Shown here one piece after another: positions 7,623 through 16,362 of a DNA stretch of 49,009 nucleotides. Each line of letters starts with the position of its first letter. The stretch's first letter is position 1. Both the position numbers and the translations under genes were made by a program. The notes below the pieces were generated by a model that ran no database searches, had not been told where the DNA came from, and saw only the letters and a list, made by a program, of their open reading frames with translations. The DNA is from Sulfitobacter sp. (GTDB lineage Bacteria; Pseudomonadota; Alphaproteobacteria; Rhodobacterales; Rhodobacteraceae). The stretch spans positions 1-49,009 of the forward strand of contig JAFMGZ010000026.1 in the NCBI GenBank assembly GCA_017854855.1. Direction: 5' to 3'.

Positions 7623-10259
7623 ATGACCTTTGACATCGTGGCAGAACGGGCCCTTGCGCATGTCAGAGGGACAGGCACGGTGCTGCGCCATCGCCAAAGC
7701 GGTGCACAGGTGCTGGCAGTTCAGAATGCGGACCCCGAACAGGTCTTTGGCGTCATTGTTGAGACCCTGCCCCAGGCGTCCAACGGCGTGGCGCATCTGC
7801 TCGAACACCTCATCTTTCGCGGATCGCGCCGCTATCCCGAAACCCATATCTATGCCAAGCTTGTGCAAGGGTCGCGCCTGACCGGTTTGAATGCCTCAAC
7901 GGGGGCTGATTCAACGCTTTTCCACTTTTCCACGGCGGATCCTGCGGATTTTTCAAACCTTGTCGATGTGATGATGGACGCGGTTTTCCACCCTTTGCTG
8001 CGCAAGCCCGACTTCTTTCAGGAACGCGATGTGATTGTGAACGAAATGCTGGGGCATCACGCGGTACCGGCCAATCAAATCGTGGAAAAGCTGCGTCAGG
8101 CCCTGCTACCCGGATCGGTATATGCGACCGACCACGGCGGCGACCCCCGCATGATCACGGACCTGCAGCATGATGACTTGCGCGATTTTCACGCCAGACA
8201 TTATCAGCCCGCCAATGCGCGGTTCTTCCTGTGGGGGAACGTTGATCTGGCCCAGCGGCTTGACCAGTTGGATCCCTTGCTGGGCTCTGCCCTGAGCCCG
8301 CAGGTGTCAGACCGGATCACGCCACCCCGGCTGGACAAGCCCAGGCATCTGTCCGCACCATACCCCGCAGGCCCGGACAGCCCCGTGATGACGGGGCTCG
8401 GATGGGCCTTTACGGCAGAAAACCCCGATCTTTGGCAGACGATGGCGCTGGCTTTGCTCGCTGATCCTGATGGACCCATCAGGCAGGCCGTGCACGGCCA
8501 TGCAGGGCGGCTGATCGGACCGGGGTTTGGCGCCGACAAACCTTTGGAAACCTTCGAGATCGCGTTTTTGGGTCATGAAAAACATGCCGCACCGGTGCTG
8601 ACAGATGCCATTGAACAGGCCTTGCGCAAACTGCCGCAGGACCCGAACCTTGGGCGATGGATGCGCAGGGCGGCGGCGCAATTCGAATTCCACCTGCGCA
8701 GTTTCGGGCAGCACAGCCTTGGCCCTACGGGACTGAAAGCGTTGAACATGATACGCGGTGCGTGGCACCATGCGGCAGATCCGCTGGGGCTGCTTGACAG
8801 TGATGCGCGCGCAGCCCGGTTGCACCATGCGGTCACCACCGAACCGCAAACGATCCTGCGCCAGTTGACCGATGACCTGCTGAACAATCCATGCCACGTT
8901 GTTCTGTCGATGTATCCTGACAGCCTGCCCCAACCGGCAAACAGCGGCCAGCCCCGGCCCAAGACAGCGCCCGACCCGGCGGCAACGATCGCACCCGTCG
9001 CCTTGCCCTTTGTGGCGTTGCGCAATCCGGTCAAGGATCATGCTGCAATTGCCGTGGAAACCCAGGGGCATCTGCTGCAACTGACCAATCTGAACCCGGA
9101 TCTGGCGCGGGCAGAGCTGGCTTTGTCCCTTAGTGGCCTTTGTGCCGCGCAACTGGACCTTGTGCCGATGTTTGAATTGCTCTTGCCGGGCCAGGTGGCG
9201 CTTGCAGGAATGGAGATCACGACCCGCTGTTGGGCGGCACCCATTCCCGGACAGGCAGGTGGCGCATGGGTGTCGGTATCGGCCAGATCATTGCCGGCGC
9301 GGGGTCCACAGATGCTTGAACATCTCTGGGAAGTTGTGACAAAACCGCTGCCCGCTCTCGCGGTCATACAGGGGCGGATCACGGCGGCGCGCAACGCATT
9401 GCAGGCCCAGCTTGCGGCTTTTGGGCATGTTTTATGTGAAACCCGTCTGCGCGCGCATGCCAGTGCGGCGGGCGCGCTGAATGAACGCCTTGCCGGGCTT
9501 TACCGGCTTGGGGCCTATGAACAGGCGCTGGCCCGCGCGCCAGAAGATCTGGCTCAAGATCTGAACCGCTTGCGCAGCCATCTGTGCGAAAGAGCACAGA
9601 TCACATTGGCCGTCTGCGCAATCACGACGTCTGCCGCGCAGAAAATCATTCCCTTCCGGCCCGGCATGACGCCTGTCGCAGCCCCCCTCGATTTGCCTCA
9701 TTCAGAGGGTATTCCCACGGGATCGGCAAATTTCACGACTGGACAGGCGGTCCGGCTGACCGATGTCGGGGCCGCCCATGTGGCCGCGCATATGCTTGAG
9801 ACGGGTTGGCTGTGGGACAGCATTCGGGTTGGCGGCGGGGCGTATTCCGTGCGCTGTGGCTACAACGCCGATGACGGGCTGATGACGCTGATGTCCATTC
9901 GCGATCCTTCGCCTCGGTGGACATTGGACCAGATCGCACAGGCCCCGACCTGGCTGATTGCGGCGGCGCAGGGCGATCTTTTGGCGCGCTGCATCACGGC
10001 CAAGATGGGTCAGCTGACCCGCCCTGTGCGCCCTGACCTTGCGCTGGCCACCGCGCTGCGTCGGCACTTGGGCGGTCAGACGGATGCCGCGCGTCACGCG
10101 GAACTGCAACGCGTTCAGCGTCTTGATGCCAAAGCGATGCGCGCTTGTGCGCAGCAGCTTGAGGTGTCGCTTGCGCAGGCGCGGACGGTCGTCCTTGGGC
10201 CGCAAGACGGGCTTGAAGATTTGACCTTGGGCGGGTCGGGGCAAATAGGGCTCAGGTAG
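7623..10259 (+). CDS. M16-family zinc metallopeptidase (PreP/insulinase-like), possible PqqA protease
   Basis: An 878-residue protein with the inverted zinc motif HLLEH (His58, Glu61, His62) and the third ligand Glu141 in the VNEM segment, spaced as in insulinase-type M16 peptidases. The NGVAHLLEHLIFRGS and VNEMLGH stretches resemble presequence protease (M16C). The C-terminal half looks like the catalytically inert second half typical of long M16 enzymes. There is no signal peptide, so it is probably cytoplasmic. It converges on the PQQ biosynthesis operon, with the two 3' ends overlapping by 8 bases. In other bacteria M16 proteins (PqqF, PqqG) release the crosslinked Glu-Tyr from PqqA. A role as PqqF substitute here is inference; general peptide turnover is the alternative. 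Confidence 0.85.
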   Translation: MTFDIVAERALAHVRGTGTVLRHRQSGAQVLAVQNADPEQVFGVIVETLPQASNGVAHLLEHLIFRGSRRYPETHIYAKLVQGSRLTGLNASTGADSTLFHFSTADPADFSNLVDVMMDAVFHPLLRKPDFFQERDVIVNEMLGHHAVPANQIVEKLRQALLPGSVYATDHGGDPRMITDLQHDDLRDFHARHYQPANARFFLWGNVDLAQRLDQLDPLLGSALSPQVSDRITPPRLDKPRHLSAPYPAGPDSPVMTGLGWAFTAENPDLWQTMALALLADPDGPIRQAVHGHAGRLIGPGFGADKPLETFEIAFLGHEKHAAPVLTDAIEQALRKLPQDPNLGRWMRRAAAQFEFHLRSFGQHSLGPTGLKALNMIRGAWHHAADPLGLLDSDARAARLHHAVTTEPQTILRQLTDDLLNNPCHVVLSMYPDSLPQPANSGQPRPKTAPDPAATIAPVALPFVALRNPVKDHAAIAVETQGHLLQLTNLNPDLARAELALSLSGLCAAQLDLVPMFELLLPGQVALAGMEITTRCWAAPIPGQAGGAWVSVSARSLPARGPQMLEHLWEVVTKPLPALAVIQGRITAARNALQAQLAAFGHVLCETRLRAHASAAGALNERLAGLYRLGAYEQALARAPEDLAQDLNRLRSHLCERAQITLAVCAITTSAAQKIIPFRPGMTPVAAPLDLPHSEGIPTGSANFTTGQAVRLTDVGAAHVAAHMLETGWLWDSIRVGGGAYSVRCGYNADDGLMTLMSIRDPSPRWTLDQIAQAPTWLIAAAQGDLLARCITAKMGQLTRPVRPDLALATALRRHLGGQTDAARHAELQRVQRLDAKAMRACAQQLEVSLAQARTVVLGPQDGLEDLTLGGSGQIGLR

Positions 10260-11163
10260 CGCCCGCCGCACTTTCGGCAGGCTGTGTCAGCGCGGCGATC
10301 CCGGCGCGGACCGCCTCAAAAACAGGTTTATGCGCAAGGGTATGCCCTGCCCCTTCAACCATGACCAACCGCGCGTCGGGCCATTGGGACACCAGATTTT
10401 CCGCCGTGACGGGCGGGCACAGCAGGTCCAGCCGCGCCTGAACCACAATGCCGGGAATTCCGGCCAGCGCAGGCGCACCGCCGATCAACGCACCAGGTGC
10501 CAAAAAGCAATCATTCGCGAAATAATGCGCCTCCATAAAGGCAGTGGCAGACAATGGTGCCGCCGGATCAGGCGGTGCCGGGTACAGCACCGACATCGCC
10601 CGCTCCGCTTGGGCAAAGGCCCGCGCCGCTGGGGCATGAACCGCAGGATCACTATCCAGAATACGCTGCCAAAGCGCGGATAACCCCCCCGGGGCCTGTG
10701 CGTGCAAGGCGGCGTGCAGCCGGGGGTGAAACGCCTTCAGACCTGTGTCGAACGCCCATTCCAGCTCGGCTTTGGTGCCCAGAAATGTTGCGCGCAGAAC
10801 CAGCCCGGTCACATGCGACGGATGTGCAATGGCATAGGCCAGCGCCAAGGTTGCCCCCCATGATCCCCCAACGACCAGCCACCGCTCAATGCCAAGGTGG
10901 CGGCGCACATGTTCCAGATCAGCGATCAGATCTGCGGTGGTATTTGCCCGCCGCGCGCCATGGGGCAGGCTGCGCCCCGCACCGCGTTGATCTATGAAAA
11001 CTGCACGGTGGCGGCGGGGGTCAAACAACCCATGCTGTGACGGATTGCACCCGCTGCCCGGACCACCATGCAGGAACACGGCCGGAATGCCGTCCTTGGG
11101 GCCAATGGTCTGAACCCAGATCCGATGCCCGTCACCAACATCCAGATGGCTGCCTTGGGTCAT
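10252..11163 (-). CDS. prolyl aminopeptidase-like alpha/beta hydrolase (S33), last gene of the pqq operon
   Basis: About 303 residues. The oxyanion region HGGPGSGCNP (32-41), IDQRGAGRS, and the nucleophile elbow GGSWGATLA with Ser101 are hallmarks of proline iminopeptidase, which removes N-terminal proline from peptides. An Asp (QARLDLLCP) and a His (GAGHTL) complete the triad. ATG 11163 has GAGG 10 bases upstream inside the pqqE stop region; a TTG at 11169 is the alternative. It follows pqqE by 12 bases and is surely co-transcribed. The position suggests, but does not prove, a job in trimming PqqA or its leftover peptide. Confidence 0.85.
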   Translation of the reverse strand: MTQGSHLDVGDGHRIWVQTIGPKDGIPAVFLHGGPGSGCNPSQHGLFDPRRHRAVFIDQRGAGRSLPHGARRANTTADLIADLEHVRRHLGIERWLVVGGSWGATLALAYAIAHPSHVTGLVLRATFLGTKAELEWAFDTGLKAFHPRLHAALHAQAPGGLSALWQRILDSDPAVHAPAARAFAQAERAMSVLYPAPPDPAAPLSATAFMEAHYFANDCFLAPGALIGGAPALAGIPGIVVQARLDLLCPPVTAENLVSQWPDARLVMVEGAGHTLAHKPVFEAVRAGIAALTQPAESAAGAT

Positions 11164-11175
11164 GTCCAACCGGCC

Positions 11176-12255
11176 TCAAACACGGCCACGGTAAACAAAA
11201 GGAGCCTCAGAGGGCGCAACATTTAGCAAGGCATCGACCTTGGCGCGGTCGGGCGATTTGCGGCAAATCGGATCGGTCGCTTTGGCATCGCCCGCGATCG
11301 CCATCGCCTGACAGCGGCAGCCGCCGAAATCAATGTCGCGCCTGTCACAGGACTGGCACAGTGGCGGCATCCAATCGGTGCCGCGAAACGCGTTAAAGGC
11401 GGCATCGTCGTACCAGATATCAGACAGGCTGGCCTGCGTGATATTGGCAAATTCAAGCGACGGGATCGATTCCGCCGCATGGCAGGGCAACACATCGCCC
11501 GCCGGTGTGATGTTCAGACCGGTTGACCCCCAGCCCCCCATGCAAGCCTTGGGAAAATCCGAAAACCAATCGGGTGCGACAAAGTCGATCACAAGCGCGC
11601 CTTTCAGCCGCTCCCGCTCTGCCTCGACGGTGGCTTTTGCCGCGTGAACCTGATCTGCGGTGGGTTGCAGCTGTCCACGGTTGGCCTCGGCCCAGCCGTG
11701 AAACTGGACGCAAGCCACCTCTATCCGGCGCGCACCCAGACGCTGTGCCAGCGCGATGGTGGCAGGCAGATCATCCAGATTATGACGATGCATCACCGCG
11801 TTCAGCGTCAGCGGAAACCCGATCTCGGCTATGCGTTCGGCCACATGCATCTTGCGCTCAAACCCGCCTTTGTAGCCGCCGATCCGGTCGGCCAGCGCGG
11901 CGGTAATTCCCTGTACCGACAGTTGCACGTGATCCAGACCGGCAGCGTCCAGCGCCGTCAGCTTGGCCTCTGTCAGACCAACGCCAGAGGTGATCAGATT
12001 GGTATAAAGCCCGGCGTCTCGCGCCGCCTTGACCAATTCAACCAGATCCCGGCGCGCGGCCGGTTCGCCCCCCGACAGATGCAATTGCAGAACCCCCAGA
12101 TCGGCCGCTTGGGCAAAGACGCGCGCCCATGTGGCGGTGTCCAGTTCATCGGACTTCTTGGTCAGTTCCATCGGGTTGGAACAATAGGGACAGGCCAGCG
12201 GGCAGACATGAGTCAGTTCGGCCAGCATGGCGATGGGGGGCTGTGGCCTAGACAT
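11176..12255 (-). CDS. pqqE: PqqA peptide cyclase, radical SAM enzyme
   Basis: About 359 residues. The radical SAM cluster motif is CPLACPYC (Cys18, Cys22, Cys25; Cx3Cx2C). The C-terminal SPASM region carries the further cysteines for auxiliary clusters (CMGGWGSTG, LPCHA, CQSCDRRDIDFGGCRCQAMA and a final DPIC). PqqE forms the carbon-carbon bond between the Glu and Tyr side chains of PqqA, the first committed step of PQQ synthesis, working with PqqD. ATG 12255 overlaps the pqqD stop by 8 bases; a TTG two codons earlier is the alternative. All expected cysteines are present, so it should be functional. Confidence 0.96.
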   Translation of the reverse strand: MSRPQPPIAMLAELTHVCPLACPYCSNPMELTKKSDELDTATWARVFAQAADLGVLQLHLSGGEPAARRDLVELVKAARDAGLYTNLITSGVGLTEAKLTALDAAGLDHVQLSVQGITAALADRIGGYKGGFERKMHVAERIAEIGFPLTLNAVMHRHNLDDLPATIALAQRLGARRIEVACVQFHGWAEANRGQLQPTADQVHAAKATVEAERERLKGALVIDFVAPDWFSDFPKACMGGWGSTGLNITPAGDVLPCHAAESIPSLEFANITQASLSDIWYDDAAFNAFRGTDWMPPLCQSCDRRDIDFGGCRCQAMAIAGDAKATDPICRKSPDRAKVDALLNVAPSEAPFVYRGRV

Positions 12256-12520
12256 GGTCAAGCAACCGCTTGTGCGCCAAATCGGTCAGCAAGGCCAGCG
12301 TGTCGGTGGTGATCTGCTCAACCGGTGCGGCGTATCTTTCGGCCAGGGTGGCGCAAATCGCGCCGACACTGCGTGTGCCGTCCAGCTCGCTCAGGATGAC
12401 ATGTGAAATATCATCCAGTATCAGCGCCCGCTCTGGCCCCAGCAGAACATGCGTCTGGCGCACCTTGTCATAGTGCAGACGCACGCCGCGCGGCAAGCAA
12501 GGTACAGAGGCGTCTTTCAT
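12248..12520 (-). CDS. pqqD: PQQ biosynthesis peptide chaperone PqqD
   Basis: 90 residues starting MKDASVPCLPRGVRLHYD. PqqD binds the precursor peptide PqqA and presents it to PqqE. The family pattern of a Pro-Arg-x-x-Arg-Leu N-terminus, the LDDISHVILSELDG core and the C-terminal LLTDLAHKRLL helix are visible. The ATG at 12520 overlaps the pqqC stop (ATGA). The frame is open upstream through pqqC, but that longer reading is an artefact. It is a free-standing protein here; some bacteria fuse PqqC and PqqD. Confidence 0.95.
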   Translation of the reverse strand: MKDASVPCLPRGVRLHYDKVRQTHVLLGPERALILDDISHVILSELDGTRSVGAICATLAERYAAPVEQITTDTLALLTDLAHKRLLDHV

Positions 12521-13254
12521 GCCAGGCCCTGATGGGGCTGCCAGGCACCGGGCGGAATGCGCCCCGGTGCGACATAGGCGGAATGCAGGGCATCCAACTG
12601 GGACCACAGGACTTCGGTCTTGAAGATCAGCGCCGCCGCCGCCGCATCCTGTTCGGCCTGGCTGATTGCATGTTCCAACACCCACTCAAGGCCGAATGCC
12701 ACGTCCTTGGGGGCTTCGGACAAACGATGTTGGAAATAACTGATGGTTTCCGCGTTGGCGAAATCATAATTCTTGAGCAGACCGGCAATCCGGTCCTTGT
12801 GGATCTTGGGCGCAAAAAGCTCTGTCAGGGATGACGCAACCGCCGGCAACAGCGGCTCTTCGCGCACAAAACGCACATAGGCATCCACCGCAAACCGCGT
12901 GCTGGGCAAGACGCCAACGGCAGAGCGGACATATTCAGGGTCCAGCCCCACGCCAGCGGCCAGTTTCAGCCAGCGCTCAATACCGCCCGTGCCCTCACCG
13001 GTTCCATCGTGGTCCTCTATCCGGTGGCGCCAGATGCGGCGCAGGCGGTGGTCCTCGACCCGCGACAGGAATGCCGCGTCCTTCATCGGGATGCGCGACT
13101 GGTAATAGTAGCGGTTGATCACCCAGGCGCGGACCTGATCAATGGTGCATTGGCCCGAATGCAGCAGGTGATGAAACGGGTGCTTGTCGTGATACCGCTC
13201 TTCGCCGATCTGATGCAGTCGCGCCTCGAATTGTTCTCGTGATTGGTCTGTCAC
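12517..13254 (-). CDS. pqqC: pyrroloquinoline-quinone synthase PqqC
   Basis: 245 residues, the usual length. PqqC is the cofactor-free oxidase that catalyses the last step, ring closure and eight-electron oxidation to PQQ. Conserved stretches include YHDKHPFH near the N-terminus, WVINRYYYQSRIPMKDAAF, RIEDHDG and the ISYFQHRL region. The start is GTG at 13254, overlapping the pqqB stop (GTGA); with no better upstream codon, the coupling supports this choice. Confidence 0.96.
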   Translation of the reverse strand: MTDQSREQFEARLHQIGEERYHDKHPFHHLLHSGQCTIDQVRAWVINRYYYQSRIPMKDAAFLSRVEDHRLRRIWRHRIEDHDGTGEGTGGIERWLKLAAGVGLDPEYVRSAVGVLPSTRFAVDAYVRFVREEPLLPAVASSLTELFAPKIHKDRIAGLLKNYDFANAETISYFQHRLSEAPKDVAFGLEWVLEHAISQAEQDAAAAALIFKTEVLWSQLDALHSAYVAPGRIPPGAWQPHQGLA

Positions 13255-14141
13255 GGATCAATCTCCAGTCCGTCATGTGCAATTGTCCATCCGGCGTCCA
13301 GCACCTGTTGCCGCTCAGCTGCGCCGGGTCGCCAGATAGGATTGGTGTTGTTGATATGAATATAGGTCTTGGCGGGTGTCGTTACATCCGCCAGCTGTGC
13401 CAGCGATCCTTGCGGGCCACTGATCGGGATATGCCCCATGCGCAGCCCTGTTTTGACGCCAGTCGCGGTTTTCTTCATCTCTTCGTTTTCCCAGACGGTG
13501 CCATCAAACAAGATATGATCACTGCTGGCAAACCGGTCCTTGATCTGGGAGGTGATCATGGCGCATCCGGGCACGTATTGTAGGGTTCGGCCATTGGCCC
13601 TGATCTCAAGCCCGATGGTGTTTTCGCTGATCATCGCGGTATCCACCTCGCCGGTTTCCTGAAACAGCGGCACTTTGCCGGGGACATGGTATGGCGTGAT
13701 CGTCAGACCCTTTGCCGGTTCAAAGGGCACGTCGATCTGCATGCGCTTTTGCCTGACATGATCCGGGTCCAACACGCCGAAGACGGCGTTGCCCTTGAAA
13801 ATCTGAAGGATCTCGCCGGTTGCAAACAGGTCAAATCCGGTCTTTTCGCGCAACACCAACAGGCCCGCGATATGGTCAATGTCACCATTCGTGACAATCA
13901 CGGCCGCCACGGGGCTGTGCCGCACAGATCGGGGATGCAGCGCAGGCTGGTCCAGGAACTGCGTGCGAATGTCAGGGGATGCGTTCAAGACGACCCATGT
14001 TTCACCGTCCGCTGAAACAGCGATGGAGGATTGTGTTTGCGGAGGGATTTCGCCGCGGCGTGCAGAAACGCAGTTAGGGCACCCACAATTCCATTGTGGG
14101 AGCCCGCCACCTGCAGCCGCGCCCAGTATCAGGACGCGCAT
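13251..14141 (-). CDS. pqqB: PQQ biosynthesis protein PqqB (metallo-beta-lactamase fold)
   Basis: 296 residues. PqqB is proposed to be an iron-dependent hydroxylase acting on the Glu-Tyr intermediate; it has the beta-lactamase fold but lacks a full canonical HxHxDH motif. Visible marks are LGAAAGGGLPQWNCGCPNC near the N-terminus, with a zinc-site cysteine pair, and TNGDIDHIAGLL where the canonical motif would be. IHINNTNPIW lies near the C-terminus. ATG at 14141; pqqA ends 22 bases upstream in the same direction. Confidence 0.95.
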   Translation of the reverse strand: MRVLILGAAAGGGLPQWNCGCPNCVSARRGEIPPQTQSSIAVSADGETWVVLNASPDIRTQFLDQPALHPRSVRHSPVAAVIVTNGDIDHIAGLLVLREKTGFDLFATGEILQIFKGNAVFGVLDPDHVRQKRMQIDVPFEPAKGLTITPYHVPGKVPLFQETGEVDTAMISENTIGLEIRANGRTLQYVPGCAMITSQIKDRFASSDHILFDGTVWENEEMKKTATGVKTGLRMGHIPISGPQGSLAQLADVTTPAKTYIHINNTNPIWRPGAAERQQVLDAGWTIAHDGLEIDP

Positions 14142-14163
14142 GTGTCAGCCATGGTTGGCTGTC

Positions 14164-14247
14164 TCAGCTTTTGTCTTCGCCCGAAGCGTACATGTTGATT
14201 TCCATGCCACATGCGACTTCTTTGATTTTTGGTGCAGTCCAAGCCAT
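14164..14247 (-). CDS. pqqA: PQQ precursor peptide PqqA
   Basis: A 27-codon gene, too short for ordinary gene callers. The product starts MAWTAPKIKEVACGMEINMY. It has the PqqA signature Glu-x-x-x-Tyr (EINMY, Glu16 and Tyr20), the two residues that PqqE joins and that become PQQ. The N-terminal MxWTxPxxxEVxxGxEI pattern is typical. A strong ribosome site GAGGAGG (14255-14261) lies 7 bases before the ATG. It is the first gene of pqqABCDE. In many bacteria pqqA is far more abundant than the downstream transcript, and the gap before pqqB is where attenuation would occur, but no clear hairpin is visible there. Confidence 0.96.
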   Translation of the reverse strand: MAWTAPKIKEVACGMEINMYASGEDKS

Positions 14248-14305
14248 TCCAGATCCTCCTCAGAATTCTACCAATCAGAGTTATCGAGGATGGCCTGAGT
14301 GTAAA

Positions 14306-14321
14306 TGCGACGAAGGTCGTA
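14306..14321. promoter_or_regulatory. candidate operator: TGCGAC-GAAG-GTCGTA
   Basis: Dyad with half-sites TGCGAC and GTCGTA separated by 4 bases, in the divergent region between pqqA (59 bases away) and the substrate-binding protein gene (87 bases away). The same GTCGTA half-site with a 4-base spacer occurs at 21060, 24181 and 27752. The local LuxR-type response regulator is the natural candidate to bind it. Confidence 0.5.
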
Positions 14322-14407
14322 CGCCCACTGCGCGCATGCTGCTGCTCTGACTTGACCCAGGCGTGTGAATCCGAAACCATGACCCTCTGCAACCCAAGGA
14401 GGGTCCT

Positions 14408-15568
14408 GTGATCAGACTATTCTGCGCCCTGGTCCTGGCAACGGCCCTGCCCCTTTCGGCCGGGGCCGAGGTCGCTGTTTCCATCGGTTATCTCAAGGTT
14501 GAGACGGCGCGCACCGCCTCCTTGTCGAACCTTGATCCGACGCCGGGTGATGCCGGTCTGGCAGGCGCGCGTCTGGGGCTTGAGGACAATCTGACAACCG
14601 GGAAATTCCTGGGCCACAGCTATGCGTTGTCACAAACCATCGTGCCGGTCAGCGGCGACGGGGTTCAGGCAGCCCGCGATCTGCTGCCCGATGTTGAGGC
14701 CCTGCTGGTGGATGCGCCTGCGGACATGTTGCTGGCCATCGCGGATCTGCCAGAGGCGGCAGACAAGATCGTGTTCAACATCACCGCAGGTGCCGCCGCG
14801 CTGCGCAGCACCCAATGTCGCGCAAACCTGCTGCACACCTCTGTCTCTGATCCGATGATTGCGGATGCCTTGATGCAATTTCTGTCGGCCAAGCGCTGGA
14901 AACGCATCGCCTTGATGGCTGGTCCACGGCCGCGCGACACGGTGATGACAGCGGCCTTTGCCCGGTCGGCCGCAAAATTCCAGCTCAAGATCGTGGATGA
15001 ATTGATCTGGGACGTTGATGCCGACATGCGGCGCAACGCAGCCCAGGAAGTGCCCTTGCTGACACAGGACCTGAGCCGCCATGATGTGTTGCTGGTGCTG
15101 GATACCGCAGACGATTTTGGCCGCTACATTCCCTATAACACCTGGGAGGCCAAACCGGTCGTCGGCACCGAAGGCCTGTCTCCGCGCGGCTGGTCTCATG
15201 TGGCCGAACAATGGGGTGCCGCCCAATTGCAAAGCCGCTTTTCCGATCTGGCGGGGCGCAGGATGCGGGCGGATGACTATGCCGCATGGGCCGCAATGCG
15301 CAGCATCGGCGAGGCGGTCACCAGAACCAATGCCGCCACAGCGCAGGCCTTGCGCGATTACATGCTGTCGGATGCCTTTGAATTGGCGGGCTTCAAGGGG
15401 CGCGCCCTCAGCTTTCGCAACTGGAATGGCCAGATGCGCCAGCCCGTGCTTTTGGTCACTGACCGGGCCGTCATCGCAAATGCCCCCCTCAGCGGCTTTT
15501 TGCACCAGCGCACGGAACTTGACACCTTGGGATTGGATCGTCCTGAATCCGATTGTGCGGCGTTTTGA
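14408..15568 (+). CDS. PQQ-associated periplasmic ABC-type substrate-binding protein
   Basis: 386 residues with a clear signal peptide (MIRLFCALVLATALPLSAGA). The rest resembles the branched-chain-amino-acid type of periplasmic binding fold (GYLKVETARTA, ARLGLEDN, a central KRWKRIALMAGPRPRD strand). It matches the family found beside PQQ-dependent alcohol dehydrogenases and named as a substrate-binding protein of that system. Its ligand is unknown; an alcohol, aldehyde or PQQ itself have to be considered. The start is GTG at 14408 with AAGGAGGG 4 bases upstream. It reads away from pqqA and leads into the two-component genes, so it may act as a sensor partner rather than a transporter part. 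Confidence 0.82.
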   Translation: MIRLFCALVLATALPLSAGAEVAVSIGYLKVETARTASLSNLDPTPGDAGLAGARLGLEDNLTTGKFLGHSYALSQTIVPVSGDGVQAARDLLPDVEALLVDAPADMLLAIADLPEAADKIVFNITAGAAALRSTQCRANLLHTSVSDPMIADALMQFLSAKRWKRIALMAGPRPRDTVMTAAFARSAAKFQLKIVDELIWDVDADMRRNAAQEVPLLTQDLSRHDVLLVLDTADDFGRYIPYNTWEAKPVVGTEGLSPRGWSHVAEQWGAAQLQSRFSDLAGRRMRADDYAAWAAMRSIGEAVTRTNAATAQALRDYMLSDAFELAGFKGRALSFRNWNGQMRQPVLLVTDRAVIANAPLSGFLHQRTELDTLGLDRPESDCAAF

Positions 15569-15636
15569 TGCCGGCGGTAACAGCATGAGACATTTAACAA
15601 TCCACGGATCGCAAACATCATGTTAGGATGTGCCCC

Positions 15637-16311
15637 ATGACACCCCATCCGCAAACCCCACAGACAGACAGCCTCGGGATCAAGTCGGTGCTGATCGTCG
15701 ATGATCACCCGCTGTTTTGCGATGCTCTGGAAATGACAATGCGCAGCATCCTGCCAGAAGCAGAGACGATCCTGACCACGGATCGTTTTGAACAGGCGAT
15801 GACCCTTTTGGAAACCCGGACCCCGGATGTGATCCTGTTGGATCTGAACCTGCCCGATGTCGAAGGGATGAACGGCCTGAACCGGTTGAAACGTCAGCAC
15901 CCGACGATCCCTGTTGTGGTCGTGTCCAGCATGGCCGACAACCGGATGATCAGCAGTTGCATGGGCAGCGGTGCCTGCGGCTTTATCCCCAAACATGCCG
16001 ACCGCGCAGTTTTTGAGACCGCATTTCGCACCCTGAAAGACGGGGGCAAATTTGTCCCCGATGGCTATGTCGAATCCGAAATGGCCGGTGAAACCTCTGA
16101 ACTGTCCGACCGGCTGACATCCCTGACAAACCAGCAGGGCCGCATCCTAGAGCTGATCTGCGAAGGCAAGCTGAACAAGCAAATCGCCTTTGATCTGTCC
16201 ATCGCGGAAACCACGGTCAAGGCCCATGTGACAGCCATCATGCGCAAATTGGGGGTGCAAAGCAGGACCCAGGCGGTGCTGGCCGTTCAAGAGGCAAACC
16301 TGGCCAATTAG
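15637..16311 (+). CDS. LuxR/NarL-family response regulator
   Basis: 224 residues. The receiver domain has the acidic pocket Asp22-Asp23 (VDDHP), the phosphoacceptor Asp69 (LLDLNLPD) and Lys119 (FIPKH). A LuxR-type helix-turn-helix follows at about 160-212 (LTNQQGRILELICEGKLNKQ then TTVKAHVTAIMRKLGV). ATG 15637 has AGGA 8 bases upstream; an ATG at 15628 in frame is less likely. Regulators of this type (AgmR/ExaE, ErbR, FlhR) control PQQ-dependent alcohol oxidation elsewhere. With the adjacent kinase it probably forms the switch for the PQQ genes here, and the shared dyads are its candidate targets. Confidence 0.92.
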   Translation: MTPHPQTPQTDSLGIKSVLIVDDHPLFCDALEMTMRSILPEAETILTTDRFEQAMTLLETRTPDVILLDLNLPDVEGMNGLNRLKRQHPTIPVVVVSSMADNRMISSCMGSGACGFIPKHADRAVFETAFRTLKDGGKFVPDGYVESEMAGETSELSDRLTSLTNQQGRILELICEGKLNKQIAFDLSIAETTVKAHVTAIMRKLGVQSRTQAVLAVQEANLAN

Positions 16312-16362
16312 CTGCAAGACACCCAAGCCAAGGACGCGCCCTGAATTTCTGGAGGATAAACT

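Noticed and set aside
8307-9152. 281-codon minus-strand open frame inside the M16 gene
   Set aside because: Composition is that of an antisense shadow and the sense protein shows M16 motifs.
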